From: CAVPJC01 sp963705155
GTDB lineage: Bacteria; Chloroflexota; Anaerolineae; Anaerolineales; UBA4823
Length of the DNA stretch: 64,000 bases
Assembly (NCBI GenBank): GCA_963705155.1
Contig: CAVPJC010000021.1
Span: 1-64,000, forward strand
Reading direction: 5' to 3'
The translations under genes were made by a program, and so were the position numbers. A model generated the notes under the pieces. It saw only the letters and a program-made list of their open reading frames with translations, was not told where the DNA came from and made no database searches. Shown piece by piece: positions 18,394 through 27,690 of this stretch (the stretch's first letter is position 1; each line of letters begins with the position of its first letter).

Positions 18394-19008
18394 ATGAAAA
18401 CCAACCTGTCACAAGCTCAATCCACAAACGATATCGACGTTGGCCGCCGCTTGCGTGAGCTGCGCAGAGAGCGGCGCCTTTCCATTCGCGCCCTGGCCGA
18501 AAAAAGCGGGTTGAACGTCAACACCCTCAGCCTGATCGAGAACGGCAAGACCTCACCCAGTGTGAGTACTTTGCAGCAGGTTGCCGCTGCGCTTGGATCC
18601 CCGATCAATGCCTTTTTTGAGACCCAAATTCCTCTCCAGGCAATTGTGTACCAAAAAGCCGGCCAGCGTCACGCAGCCGCCTTCACTCACGGGACATTAG
18701 CCGATCTGGGAACCGGTTTTTCCCGGCCAGGCCTGGAACCTTTTGTCGTTACGCTAGAGCCGCAGGCGCACAGCGGCGATACACCCATTGTGCACACCGG
18801 GCTGGAATTCGTCTTCTGTTTGGAAGGTTGCATCGGGTACGAAGTGGACGGCCAGGCCTTCACGCTGGAGCCAGGGGATAGCTTGCTCTTCGAGGCATAC
18901 CTGCCCCACCGCTGGCGCAATGCCGGTGAGAGTCGATCTCGTTCGTTGCTCCTGCTTTGCCCGGCTGATGATCGCGACCATCCCGATGAAAAGCATTTCA
19001 TAATTTGA
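18394..19008 (+). CDS. XRE-family regulator with C-terminal cupin domain
   Basis: An HTH_3 domain occupies residues 15-70 (GRRLRELRRERRLSIRALAE, SGLNVNTLSLIENGKTSPSV). Residues 110-190 form a cupin (VHTGLEFVFCLEGCIGYEVD, FTLEPGDSLLFEAYLPHRWR), the layout of PuuR/ClgR-like sensors in which the cupin binds a small ligand. Length 204. It stands alone and may regulate itself through the hairpin region upstream. The ligand is not predictable. Confidence 0.9.
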   Translation: MKTNLSQAQSTNDIDVGRRLRELRRERRLSIRALAEKSGLNVNTLSLIENGKTSPSVSTLQQVAAALGSPINAFFETQIPLQAIVYQKAGQRHAAAFTHGTLADLGTGFSRPGLEPFVVTLEPQAHSGDTPIVHTGLEFVFCLEGCIGYEVDGQAFTLEPGDSLLFEAYLPHRWRNAGESRSRSLLLLCPADDRDHPDEKHFII

Positions 19009-19112
19009 AACAAGCCAGGGCACCCAAATCCTGACGGGAAGACGGTCTTGATGGTTGAGGATCTACCCGGACCAGGATGGTGATCCGGTTTATAAATATC
19101 GAGGAGCAAGCC

Positions 19113-19455
19113 ATGCCCACGCGTAAAGAGCGAACTGCCAGCCGCTGGGCGATTTCGGCCTGACGGATATCCATGGGAAAACGGTGAGATTGAGCGACTA
19201 TGCAGGCAAGGTGGTGTTGCTCAATGCCTGGGCTACCTGGTGCCCGCCGTGTAAGGCAGAAATGCCCGACCTGAACGCCTATTATCACGCCCACCAGGAT
19301 GAAGGATTTGTCATCCTGGCGATCAACGCGGGTGATTCTGCCAGTGTTGCGGCGGCTTTCGCCGATCAAATAGGATTATCCTTCCCGGTTTTACTCGATC
19401 CGAACACCGACCTGCCCTGATTATGCGTTCCGCCTGCCAGGCCTGACTTTATGCA
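19113..19455 (+). pseudogene. TlpA-like thiol-disulfide oxidoreductase, broken
   Basis: A GAGGAGC site precedes ATG 19113, whose frame stops after 16 codons. The next frame reads LGDFGLTDIHGKTVRLSDYA, then VVLLNAWATWCPPCKAEMPD with the redox CPPC, and FPVLLDPNTDL before a stop at 19420; another frame adds DYAFRLPGL. The C-terminal third with the cis-Pro loop is missing. The N-terminal signal anchor usual in TlpA is also absent, so this is a remnant. Confidence 0.75.
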
Positions 19456-19521
19456 GGCTGCTTTCTAATCTACTACTCATTTATTTTTATCAAAATGCTA
19501 ACACAGAATCCCTGCTAATAG

Positions 19522-19549
19522 TGTACAATATATGTACATATATTGTACA
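19522..19549. promoter_or_regulatory. Perfect 28-bp palindrome upstream of the M50 protease gene
   Basis: TGTACAATATA-TGTACA-TATATTGTACA reads the same on both strands over 28 bases. It ends 20 bases before ATG 19570 and contains possible -10 boxes (TACAAT). It is a strong operator candidate. The half-site core TATATTGTA recurs in the operator-like sequences at 35114-35135 and 35762-35783. Confidence 0.75.
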
Positions 19550-19569
19550 ATTACGATAAGGAGTATCCT

Positions 19570-20682
19570 ATGAAGTGGTCTTGGAAGGTTGGTACATTTG
19601 CAGGTATTGGCGTGTTTGTGCATGCCACTTTTCTGTTAATCATCGGCTGGGTGGGACTGAGTTACTGGCAGCAAACACGCACGCTGGATGGTACGCTCGA
19701 GGGGGTGCTGTTTACCCTGATTCTGTTTGGTTGCGTCGTTCTGCATGAGTTTGGCCATGCCTTAACTGCCCGGCGCTATGGCGTCAAAACCCGCGACATC
19801 ACCCTGTATCCGATTGGCGGCGTTGCCCGGCTGGAGCGTATGCCCGATAAACCCATCCAGGAGTTCTGGGTTGCGCTGGCAGGTCCGGCAGTCAATGTTG
19901 TCATCGCCGCGCTGCTCTTCGGCTGGTTGGTCATCTCAGGCACATTGGCGCCGCTTACCAGCCTGAGCATGACCAGCGGACCGTTCATCGAGCGCCTGAT
20001 GCTGGTCAATGTTTCGTTAGTGCTGTTCAATCTGATCCCGGCGTTTCCAATGGACGGCGGGCGTGTGCTGCGGTCTCTGCTGGCGATGCGGCTGGAATAT
20101 ACGCGCGCCACGCAGATCGCGGCAGCCATCGGGCAGGGCATGGCGCTCCTTTTTGGCTTCGTTGGCCTGCTCAGCAATCCATTCCTGGTGTTTATTGCTT
20201 TCTTCGTCTGGATCGGCGCGGCCCAGGAAACTTCGATGGTGCAGATGAAAACCGCCCTGGGCGGTATCCCGGTGGGGCGGGCCATGCTCACCGATTTCCA
20301 GGCGCTTTCACCTCAGGATGTTCTAAGCCGTGCCGTCAAGATGATCCTGAGCGGTTCGCAAACTGATTTCCCGGTGGTGGAAGGCAATGCGGTGGTGGGT
20401 GTATTGACACGCAACGATCTGCTGGCGGCGATCTCCCGCCAGGGTCAGGATATTCCCGTGGAAAGTATCATGCAGCGAGATTTTCAGATCGTGGATGCGA
20501 ATGAAATGCTTGAGCCGGCCTTCATTCGCCTGCAAACCTGTGGCTGCCATACCATGCCGGTCACCTATCGCGGCCAGCTGGTTGGATTGCTGACCTCTGA
20601 CAACATCGGCGAATTTCTGATGATCCAGTCGGCTCTCGGCCAGACCGGCCGCCGAGACAGACTGGTGGCGCGCGAGATGTAA
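19570..20682 (+). CDS. Site-2-type M50 metalloprotease with CBS domains
   Basis: A 370-residue membrane protease. The zinc site HEFGH is at residues 59-63 in a membrane helix, and the third ligand is in LFNLIPAFPMDGGRVLRSL (Asp162). Two CBS modules follow (about 240-355): LSPQDVLSRAVKMIL, VVGVLTRNDLLAAI, PVESIMQRDF and VGLLTSDNIGEFLM. This is the SpoIVFB-like group, which cleaves membrane-bound regulators; CBS domains sense nucleotides. The start ATG 19570 has AAGGAG nearby. It heads a run of genes on this strand behind the 28-bp palindrome. Confidence 0.92.
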   Translation: MKWSWKVGTFAGIGVFVHATFLLIIGWVGLSYWQQTRTLDGTLEGVLFTLILFGCVVLHEFGHALTARRYGVKTRDITLYPIGGVARLERMPDKPIQEFWVALAGPAVNVVIAALLFGWLVISGTLAPLTSLSMTSGPFIERLMLVNVSLVLFNLIPAFPMDGGRVLRSLLAMRLEYTRATQIAAAIGQGMALLFGFVGLLSNPFLVFIAFFVWIGAAQETSMVQMKTALGGIPVGRAMLTDFQALSPQDVLSRAVKMILSGSQTDFPVVEGNAVVGVLTRNDLLAAISRQGQDIPVESIMQRDFQIVDANEMLEPAFIRLQTCGCHTMPVTYRGQLVGLLTSDNIGEFLMIQSALGQTGRRDRLVAREM

Positions 20683-20748
20683 TCCGGGTAAAGACATGCC
20701 TGACAGCCAGCCACCTGTTCAGGCGTTATAGTAATAAAAAGGTAAAAT

Positions 20749-21126
20749 ATGAATACTGTCGATCAATTGAGCCAGCAACAATTTATCAATCTTGAAACCT
20801 TCCGCAAGAGCGGCGTGGGTGTCAAGACACCGGTTTGGTTCGTGCAGGATGGCGAAACCCTTTTTGTTCGGACCGTGGCGAATTCCGGTAAGGTTAAGCG
20901 TATCCGCAACAATGGGCAGGTGAATTTAGCCCCATGCAAAGTGGACGGCGCCTTGTTGGGCGATTGGGTTGCGGCGACTGCCCGCGAAGTAAGCGACCAC
21001 GTTACTGACCGGAAAGTCAACCGCCTGCTCGATCAGAAATATGGCCTGATGAAAAAGATGTTTGCCCTGACATCGGCATTGCAGGGCCGAAAATACACTG
21101 TTCTGGAAATCAAAGTGAGAGGATGA
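20749..21126 (+). CDS. PPOX-class flavin/F420-binding oxidoreductase-like protein
   Basis: 125 residues with the split-barrel pattern GVKTPVWFVQDGETLFVRTV, ANSGKVKRIRNNGQVNLAPC and a C-terminal KYTVLEIKV. These match the small PPOX proteins (Rv2061-like) that bind F420 or FMN and reduce various substrates. It lies 66 bases behind the M50 gene and one base before the TspO-like gene, so it is probably part of the same transcript. Confidence 0.85.
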   Translation: MNTVDQLSQQQFINLETFRKSGVGVKTPVWFVQDGETLFVRTVANSGKVKRIRNNGQVNLAPCKVDGALLGDWVAATAREVSDHVTDRKVNRLLDQKYGLMKKMFALTSALQGRKYTVLEIKVRG

Positions 21127-21127
21127 T

Positions 21128-21901
21128 ATGAAAGATTTGCTGCGACAAATTTCTGTAATTGTGACCATTGTTGGTACGCTGGTTGTCAACGTGCTGGCAA
21201 ACGCCTTACCCCTCAACGGGGTGAATACCGGGCAGATTTCCGACCGCTTTCAGGTTTATTTTGTCCCGGCGGGTTATGTGTTTTCCATCTGGGGGCTGAT
21301 CTACCTGGGGTTGATAGCCTTCGCCATCTTCCAGGCGCTGCCCTCTCAGCGGGAAAATCCCCGCCTGCGCGCTACCGGCTGGTGGATTTCTCTGGGCGGG
21401 GTGGCCAACAGCGTTTGGATCTTTCTGTGGCATTACGAGCAGTTCCCTTTGACAGTGATTGCCATGCTGGTTTTGCTGGCTACACTGATGATCACCTACC
21501 TGCGCCTGGGCATCGGCCGGACCACCGTGCCTGCGGCTGAGACCTGGGCAGTGCGCCTGCCGTTCAGCATCTACCTGGGCTGGATCACCGTGGCGACGGT
21601 GGCGAATGTTACCTCGCTGCTCGATTATCTCAAATGGGATGGATTCGGGCTCGCCCCTGAAATCTGGATGGTGATTGTGCTGGCGGCTGTCCTGGCGATT
21701 GCGGTACTGATGAATTTCACCCGCCGCGACGTGGCTTACGCCCTGGTGATCCTGTGGGCGCTGGCAGGGATATCCGTCAAGCATGCTGCCGTGCCGGCAG
21801 TGGCCATCCCCACCTGGATCACCTTCGGATTGGTGGCTCTGACGCTGGCCGTGGCATTTTTCCTGAAAAGACCCGGGCAGAAATTGGAACCGGTGGCATG
21901 A
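21128..21901 (+). CDS. Tryptophan-rich sensory protein-like (TspO/MBR) membrane protein
   Basis: A 257-residue protein with about six to seven membrane spans and family blocks FQVYFVPAGYVFSIWGLIYL, GGVANSVWIFLWHYEQFPLT and PFSIYLGWITVATVANVTSL. TspO-type proteins bind porphyrins and respond to light or oxidative stress; this long form is a distant relative. Its stop overlaps the next start (ATGA, 21898-21901). Confidence 0.8.
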   Translation: MKDLLRQISVIVTIVGTLVVNVLANALPLNGVNTGQISDRFQVYFVPAGYVFSIWGLIYLGLIAFAIFQALPSQRENPRLRATGWWISLGGVANSVWIFLWHYEQFPLTVIAMLVLLATLMITYLRLGIGRTTVPAAETWAVRLPFSIYLGWITVATVANVTSLLDYLKWDGFGLAPEIWMVIVLAAVLAIAVLMNFTRRDVAYALVILWALAGISVKHAAVPAVAIPTWITFGLVALTLAVAFFLKRPGQKLEPVA

Positions 21902-22869
21902 AGCAACGGGTGGTAGGGAGCCTGGCGCTGGCAGTTTCAGTCTCCTTATTGCTGGCTGTACTGGTTGGGCCGTTCTTTGTCCCCTTTCCGCCGCTGGAAG
22001 GGACACGCCCACCCCGGGAGCTGGCTGATCCCGATAGCCAGTTCGTTGAGATCAATGGGTTGAGCGTGCATGTCAAAACCATGGGGCAGGGTGAGCCGGT
22101 ATTCGTGCTGCTGCATGGATTTGGGGCCAGCCTGTACTCGTGGCATGCGGTGATGGAGCCGCTCAGCCGGCTCGGCAGGGTGATCGCCTTCGACCGTCCG
22201 GCGTTTGGCCTCACCGAGCGGCCGCTTGCCTGGGAGGGGCAGAATCCATACAGCCCTGAAGCGCAGGCAGCAATGGTGCTCGGGCTGCTGGATCACTTTG
22301 GGGTGCAACAGGCTATCCTGATGGGCAATTCGGCAGGCGGCACGATTGCGATGCAGGTTGCGCTGGCATATCCCGAGCGGGTGCCGGCGTTGATCCTGGT
22401 TGACCCGGCAGTGTATAACGGCGGCGGAGCGCCGGCGTGGGTGCGCCCGCTGCTGACTACGCCACAAATGCGCCGCCTGGGGCCGTTGGTGGCGCGCCAG
22501 GTCCAGAGGCGTGGGCCTGATCTGCTCGAACAGGCCTGGCATGACCCGGCGCGCCTCCAACCTGAGACCATTGAACTCTATAAAAAGCCGCTTCAGGCTG
22601 AAAATTGGGATCTGGCGCTGTGGGAGTTCACCCTGGCCAGCCGCGCCTCGGGCCTGGCCGAACGACTGGATGAGCTCACTTTGCCCGTGCTGGTAATCAC
22701 CGGTGATGATGATCGGATTGTACCCACTGCTGAAAGCATCCGGCTGGCAGGTGAGCTGCCCGATGCCCAACTGGCTGTCATCGCCGATGCGGGTCATGTG
22801 CCGCATGAGGAACGCCCTGAAGCGTTCATGGATGCGATAAAAGGCTTTATCAGCACATTGAATGATTGA
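21898..22869 (+). CDS. Alpha/beta hydrolase, membrane-anchored
   Basis: An N-terminal membrane anchor (SLALAVSVSLLLAVLVGPFF) precedes an alpha/beta fold: oxyanion HGFGASLYSWHAV, nucleophile elbow MGNSAGGTIAM, acid in LVITGDDDRIVP and His in VIADAGHVPHEERPE. 323 residues, intact. ATG 21898 is coupled to tspO. The substrate is unknown; an esterase or haloalkane-type role is possible. Confidence 0.88.
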   Translation: MKQRVVGSLALAVSVSLLLAVLVGPFFVPFPPLEGTRPPRELADPDSQFVEINGLSVHVKTMGQGEPVFVLLHGFGASLYSWHAVMEPLSRLGRVIAFDRPAFGLTERPLAWEGQNPYSPEAQAAMVLGLLDHFGVQQAILMGNSAGGTIAMQVALAYPERVPALILVDPAVYNGGGAPAWVRPLLTTPQMRRLGPLVARQVQRRGPDLLEQAWHDPARLQPETIELYKKPLQAENWDLALWEFTLASRASGLAERLDELTLPVLVITGDDDRIVPTAESIRLAGELPDAQLAVIADAGHVPHEERPEAFMDAIKGFISTLND

Positions 22870-22911
22870 GGCAATGCGCAGGCTGTGCTCAGGAATTTGC
22901 GGAGGGAAAAA

Positions 22912-23253
22912 ATGAATATCTGGATGGTCTTGAAAATCATCGCCGCCCTGGCGACCGCGGCAACCGGGTTGCTGGCATTTGTCAAACCTGCAGCAACCTA
23001 TGGTTTCATCGGTTTGAACGCCAACGGGGTGCGCGGCGTGTCGGAGATTCGGTCGATTTTTGGCGGATTGTTCGTAGCGCTGGGCATCGCGCCGTTATTC
23101 CTGGGTCCGACCGCTTATCAAATGCTCGGCATTGGTTATCTCGCAATTGCAGCGGCGCGCGCATTCTCGATGGTATTTGATAAATCGTATGCACAATCAA
23201 ACATCATCAGCCTGGTGATTGAAATTGTGTTCGGCGCGATTCTCGTCATATAG
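22912..23253 (+). CDS. DUF4345-type small membrane protein
   Basis: 113 residues from ATG 22912, which has a GGAGGG site. Four hydrophobic segments are visible (VLKIIAALATAATGLLAFV, IFGGLFVALGIAPLFLG, MLGIGYLAIAAARAFSM, IISLVIEIVFGAILVI) with the conserved GVSEIRSIFGGLF. The function of the family is unknown. It follows the hydrolase gene at a 42-base distance. Confidence 0.75.
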   Translation: MNIWMVLKIIAALATAATGLLAFVKPAATYGFIGLNANGVRGVSEIRSIFGGLFVALGIAPLFLGPTAYQMLGIGYLAIAAARAFSMVFDKSYAQSNIISLVIEIVFGAILVI

Positions 23254-23319
23254 GATGTGCAGTATCATCCTACATTCTTCTCGTAATTGGATAACTTCCA
23301 AGGATTTCAGGTACCTGCT

Positions 23320-23649
23320 ATGAAAATTGCAAAAATAATTGCTCTGGCTGGCTTGCTGGCAATGACCGGCGTCCTGTTCTATGGTTTTACGCGTGGAGAT
23401 TTTTTTGCCGAAGGGGCCAGACTGCTGGCGATGCCCTGGGGGATCGTTTCGCTTGTAGATTTGTATGTGGGTTTCACGTTGTTTTCATGCTGGATTGTAT
23501 TCCGGGAGAAAGCGCTGCTGCCCTCCATCATCTGGGTCATTCTGATGATGGTGATGGGCTTCTGGGCCGGCGCACTCTACACATTGGTTGCCCTGCAGAC
23601 CAGCGGCGGCGATTGGAAACGCTTCTGGTATGGAAAGCGGACAATCTGA
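23320..23649 (+). CDS. DUF1475-type small membrane protein
   Basis: 109 residues from ATG 23320: KIIALAGLLAMTGVLFYGF, then WGIVSLVDLYVGFTLFSCW and LLPSIIWVILMMVMGFWAGA, matching the DUF1475 layout of three membrane spans. Role unknown. It is the last gene of the run that begins at 19570. Confidence 0.75.
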   Translation: MKIAKIIALAGLLAMTGVLFYGFTRGDFFAEGARLLAMPWGIVSLVDLYVGFTLFSCWIVFREKALLPSIIWVILMMVMGFWAGALYTLVALQTSGGDWKRFWYGKRTI

Positions 23650-23823
23650 TTTGCACCGATGTGTACATCGAAAGCGGGAGAGGCAGAAGCGCTCATCGTG
23701 AGAAAAAATCATTCTATAAAATGGTTAATCTTGTGACATATATCACTTGCAGGATACCCTTCATTTAAATAGGATAGGTAATAGCTGCTGAATAGGTTGA
23801 ATCCTTTGTAAAGGTGGATTGTA

Positions 23824-24537
23824 ATGGATCCAATTGAACTCATTGTGGTTTGGGTCGTTAGCTATTTACTCGGTTCTATCTCCTTTGCTCGCCTGATTCC
23901 CCGAATTGTCGATCCAAAAGCTGATCTTAGCGATGTTTCGCTGCCTGTCCAAAACAGTGAGGAAAGGATGCCCATGCTGGCTATGGGCGCCAACACCGCC
24001 TCCATTAAGTACGGGCCAAAGGTCGGCTGCAGTGCGGGATTGCTCGATATGCTTAAGGTGTTCTTTCCCACATTGGCTTTCCGGTTGCTGTATCCGGGCG
24101 AGTCATACTACCTGGTTGCTGCATCGGCAGGATTTATCGGCCACTGTTGGCCTATCTATTACAGATTCAAGGGAGGGCGCGGTATCTCGCCGTTTTATGG
24201 CGCCCTGTTTGCGATCGATCCACTTGGCGCGCTGGTAGTTGCCAGCGTTGGTATGTTTATCGGGATGGTTCTACTCAAGGAGCTGCTGGTGGCCTATACC
24301 GGCGGGGTGTTTCTGACCATCGTCTGGTTTGCAATCACCAGCGGCTGGGGTCCACTCCTGATTTATTCACTGATTATCAATGTGCTCTTTATCGTTGCCC
24401 TGATTCCAGAGCTCAAAATGATGCGGGAAATGCGCCAGAAATTTGGCAAAGGAGATATGAGCAACAGCATGAGCACCTTTCCGATGGGTCAGGCAATGCT
24501 TAAATTGATGCGAGCGCTCAAAATCCAACGCAAATAA
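23824..24537 (+). CDS. plsY: Glycerol-3-phosphate acyltransferase (PlsY) homologue
   Basis: PlsY transfers acyl groups from acyl-phosphate to glycerol-3-phosphate in the membrane. The 237-residue protein has motif 1 in SYLLGSISFARLIPRI, motif 2 in MGANTASIKYGPKVGC (altered from the usual NxGxTN form) and motif 3 in GFIGHCWPIYYRFKGGRGIS. The altered second motif suggests a paralogue with a different acceptor. It starts a cluster with the phosphotransferase and ABC genes, 16 bases before the next start. Confidence 0.8.
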   Translation: MDPIELIVVWVVSYLLGSISFARLIPRIVDPKADLSDVSLPVQNSEERMPMLAMGANTASIKYGPKVGCSAGLLDMLKVFFPTLAFRLLYPGESYYLVAASAGFIGHCWPIYYRFKGGRGISPFYGALFAIDPLGALVVASVGMFIGMVLLKELLVAYTGGVFLTIVWFAITSGWGPLLIYSLIINVLFIVALIPELKMMREMRQKFGKGDMSNSMSTFPMGQAMLKLMRALKIQRK

Positions 24538-24553
24538 ATCAGATAGAGGGGCG

Positions 24554-26948
24554 ATGAAATACATCGTATCGTTACATACAGCCAGGGCACCCGATCATAT
24601 CGGTAACAAGGCCTTGAATCTACACCGGCTTTGGCAGAAGAAATTCAATATTCCAAAGACCTATATCTGCACGTGGAATGCCTACCTGGATTCTCAGCGC
24701 CTGGGAGGTCTCGTTATTGATGACTTATCGAATGAATTGGAGCAGATCATCTTACCAGGGCGGCTTTATGCTGTGCGCTCATCGGCCAATTTAGAAGACA
24801 GCAGTTATCGATCCTTTGCCGGGCAGTTCACCAGCTTGCTAAATGTGCGTGACGTGAACGCGGTCGCCCAGGCTGTGAAATCTGTTTGGGATACCGCCCA
24901 GGACGAGGGGGTTCAGATTTATTTGCAGCGCAGTATGCAGCCAGCCGCCCCCCTTTTGATGGCGGTGATCATTCAAGAGATGGTCGACCCGGTGCTGTCG
25001 GGCGTGTCATTTTCCCACAACCCGATCACCGGTGTGGAAGAAACCATTGTGGAGGCGGTGCGTGGAGAGGGTACCCGGCTGGTGCAGTCTGGAATCACAC
25101 CAATGCGTTGGGTGAGCCGCTGGGGCGCACTGCTGGAAAAACCAGACGATGAGCATCTGTTGAATAGCGTGATCGAGCAGATTGTACAACAAACGAATCA
25201 GATCGCGCACGGTCTCCGGCGAGAGGTCGACCTGGAGTGGGTCTACGATGGACAAACGCTGTACTGGGTACAGCTTCGAGATATCACTTCCCTGCAGAAG
25301 GAGGATGTTTACAACAACCGGATAGCACGCGAGATGACGCCGGGATTGATCAAACCGTTGGTTTGGTCAGTTTCGACCCCGATTTATGCCCGCCAGTGGG
25401 TGCGCATTCTAAATGAGCTGGTGGGCGATACTCACCTCCAGCCAGAACGCCTGGTAAAGGCATTTCATTACCGCGCCTACTTCAATATGGGGCAGTTTGG
25501 CCGCGTTTTTGCCAGCCTGGGCATGCCGCCCGATTCCCTGGAGCTCATGATGGGCGTGCTGCCGCCGGGCATCAGCCGTCCAAAATTCATGCCGGGCCTC
25601 CCATTTCTACCGAAGGCGCCAAGGGCAATCCGGTTCATTTTGGATAAGCTGCGCTTTGGAAGGCGCGCCGAAGGTGACTACCCTCTATTTCAACAGGAGG
25701 CGCGCTCCTTTGCCGGATCGTTGACGGTTGATCATAGTTCTGCACAACTTTTAGAAAGGGTGGATCAGATTGTTCGACTGCAGGAGAAGATCAGCTACAA
25801 CACGATCTTGAGCATGCTGCTTATGCAGATTTACAACGCGATGCTACGCAGCTATTTGAATAAACAGGGGGTGGATCCCAGCCTGTTCGACCTCACGGAT
25901 CGATGGGAAGAACTTCAGGTTTTTGATCCAGGCACGCACCTGGCCGATTTACATACCCGATTCCAGGATCTGGAGCCGCAGCTTCAAGATTTCCTTATCC
26001 AGGGAGATCTGCAGGCCCTTGACCGGGAAGCCGGGTTATCAATTTTTCGAGAGTATTTCTATCAGTATCTCGATCGTTTCGGCCACCTGAGCGACAGCAC
26101 AGTGGATTTCACCACTATACCCTGGCGTGAGTCGCCTGAATTGATCCTGAGGCTGGTTTGTGAGTTTACCCCACGAGAGACAAACCAGGTCAGGAAAATT
26201 GGCCTAAAGGATCTGAAGAGAAAGCGGCCGGGTTTTCTTTATTTGTCCTTCGTTTTCCAACACGCCCGGCAGTTTCGCCTGTATCGGGAAATGTACAGCT
26301 CCCTTTATACGTACACGCTCATGTTGTTGCGTGACCACTTTCACGCCCTGGGTGCGCGTATGGTTGATGCAGGTCTGCTGACGGCCTGGGAGGATATTTT
26401 CCTGCTATACCTGGGAGAATTGAGCAACTGGGTGAGTGGAGTTTCTGATGGAAAAAACTTTGCTGGCCTGGTTGCAGAGCGCAAAGCCGAAATGGAGCGC
26501 AGTCAGCATGCGGTCATCCCTGATGTGATCTATGGTGATACCGTACCCCCGTTTGATTCCCGCTACAGCCGATAATTTGGAGGGGATTCCAACCTCCCGA
26601 GGCTACTATGCCGGACGGGTAAAAGTTGTGCGTGGGCTGAATGATTTTCAAAAATTAGAGCCAGGAGATGTGCTTGTGATCCCCTATTCAGATGTGGGGT
26701 GGACGCCCCTGTTTGCCCGCGCCGGAGCAGTGATAGCCGAATCGGGTGGAATTCTATCGCATAGCTCGATCATTGCCCGCGAATACAACATCCCTGCGGT
26801 CGTCTCAGTTAAACATGCGATGAATTTACGTGACGGCGAGCTGGTCGAAGTGGATGGGTACAAAGGGCTGGTCTATCTTAAAGAAAGCCGCAAGCCAGCG
26901 ATCCTGGATGAAAAAGGAGCAAGCCATGCCCGTTCTACAGGCGGATGA
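24554..26948 (+). pseudogene. PEP/pyruvate-binding phosphotransferase (rifampicin phosphotransferase-like), one frameshift
   Basis: The N-terminal ATP-grasp part has LYAVRSSANLEDSSYRSFAG, FTSLLNVRD and MVDPVLSGVSFSHNPITG. A long middle region (residues 260-600) follows, then the swivelling phosphohistidine domain IPTSRGYYAGRVKVV with SGGILSHSSIIAREYNIPAV, whose His is the catalytic residue. The frame changes near 26550 at a CCCCC run. Rejoined length is about 797 residues, close to rifampicin phosphotransferases; PEP synthase itself is related but differs in the middle domain. The 3' end overlaps the ABC gene by 23 bases. Confidence 0.8.
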
Positions 26949-27675
26949 TTTGAAGAAGCAGTACCAACTGGGCAGCAACCGGGTAGATGCCCTGGCAGGC
27001 GTTGATTTTTTGGTAGACAAGGGTGAGTTTGTCGCCATCATGGGGCCATCCGGCAGTGGCAAGTCAACCCTCCTGCATATGATCGGTGGCCTGGACCACC
27101 CATCGGGGGGAGAAGTCTTGCTCGCTGGAACCCGGTTATCTCAAATGAATGATAAAAAGGTAACTCTGTTGCGAAGACGTAATATTGGCTTCGTCTTTCA
27201 GTTTTTTAATCTGCTGCCCACCCTTTCTGCCGAGGAGAACATCACCCTGCCATTGCTGATCGATGGGAAGAACCTGAAGGCTTACCAACCGCGCATAAAT
27301 TCTTTGCTGCAGTTGACCGGGCTAAGCGACCGGCGCGGGCACAAGCCCGAGCAGCTCTCCGGCGGCGAGCAGCAGCGGGTAGCCCTGGCGCGAGCCTTGA
27401 TCACAGAACCTGCCATCTTGCTGGCGGATGAGCCTACGGGTAACCTGGACTCTAAGACCGGTACGGCTATCATGGAGCTGTTACGCCAATCCTGCGATCA
27501 GCTTGAGCAGTCGATTGTGGTAGTGACCCATGATCCCCGCGCGGCAGCCTATGCAGACCGGGTAGTATTTCTACGCGATGGCCGACTGGATGGCGAACTG
27601 CGTTTTTTGCCGCACATCCCATTGACTGAGAAGCTCCGCCTGATTATTGAGCGTATGAGTGCGCTGGGCGAATAG
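26926..27675 (+). CDS. ABC transporter ATP-binding protein (LolD/MacB type)
   Basis: 249 residues from ATG 26926: Walker A GPSGSGKSTLL, Q-loop FVFQFFNLLPTL, signature LSGGEQQRVALARAL and Walker B ILLADEPTGNLDSKTG. This is the MacB/LolD group, which works with FtsX-like permeases in exporting lipoproteins, lipids or peptides. It precedes such a permease by 15 bases. Confidence 0.93.
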   Translation: MPVLQADDLKKQYQLGSNRVDALAGVDFLVDKGEFVAIMGPSGSGKSTLLHMIGGLDHPSGGEVLLAGTRLSQMNDKKVTLLRRRNIGFVFQFFNLLPTLSAEENITLPLLIDGKNLKAYQPRINSLLQLTGLSDRRGHKPEQLSGGEQQRVALARALITEPAILLADEPTGNLDSKTGTAIMELLRQSCDQLEQSIVVVTHDPRAAAYADRVVFLRDGRLDGELRFLPHIPLTEKLRLIIERMSALGE

Positions 27676-27690
27676 CTCGCTGGCTGCGAA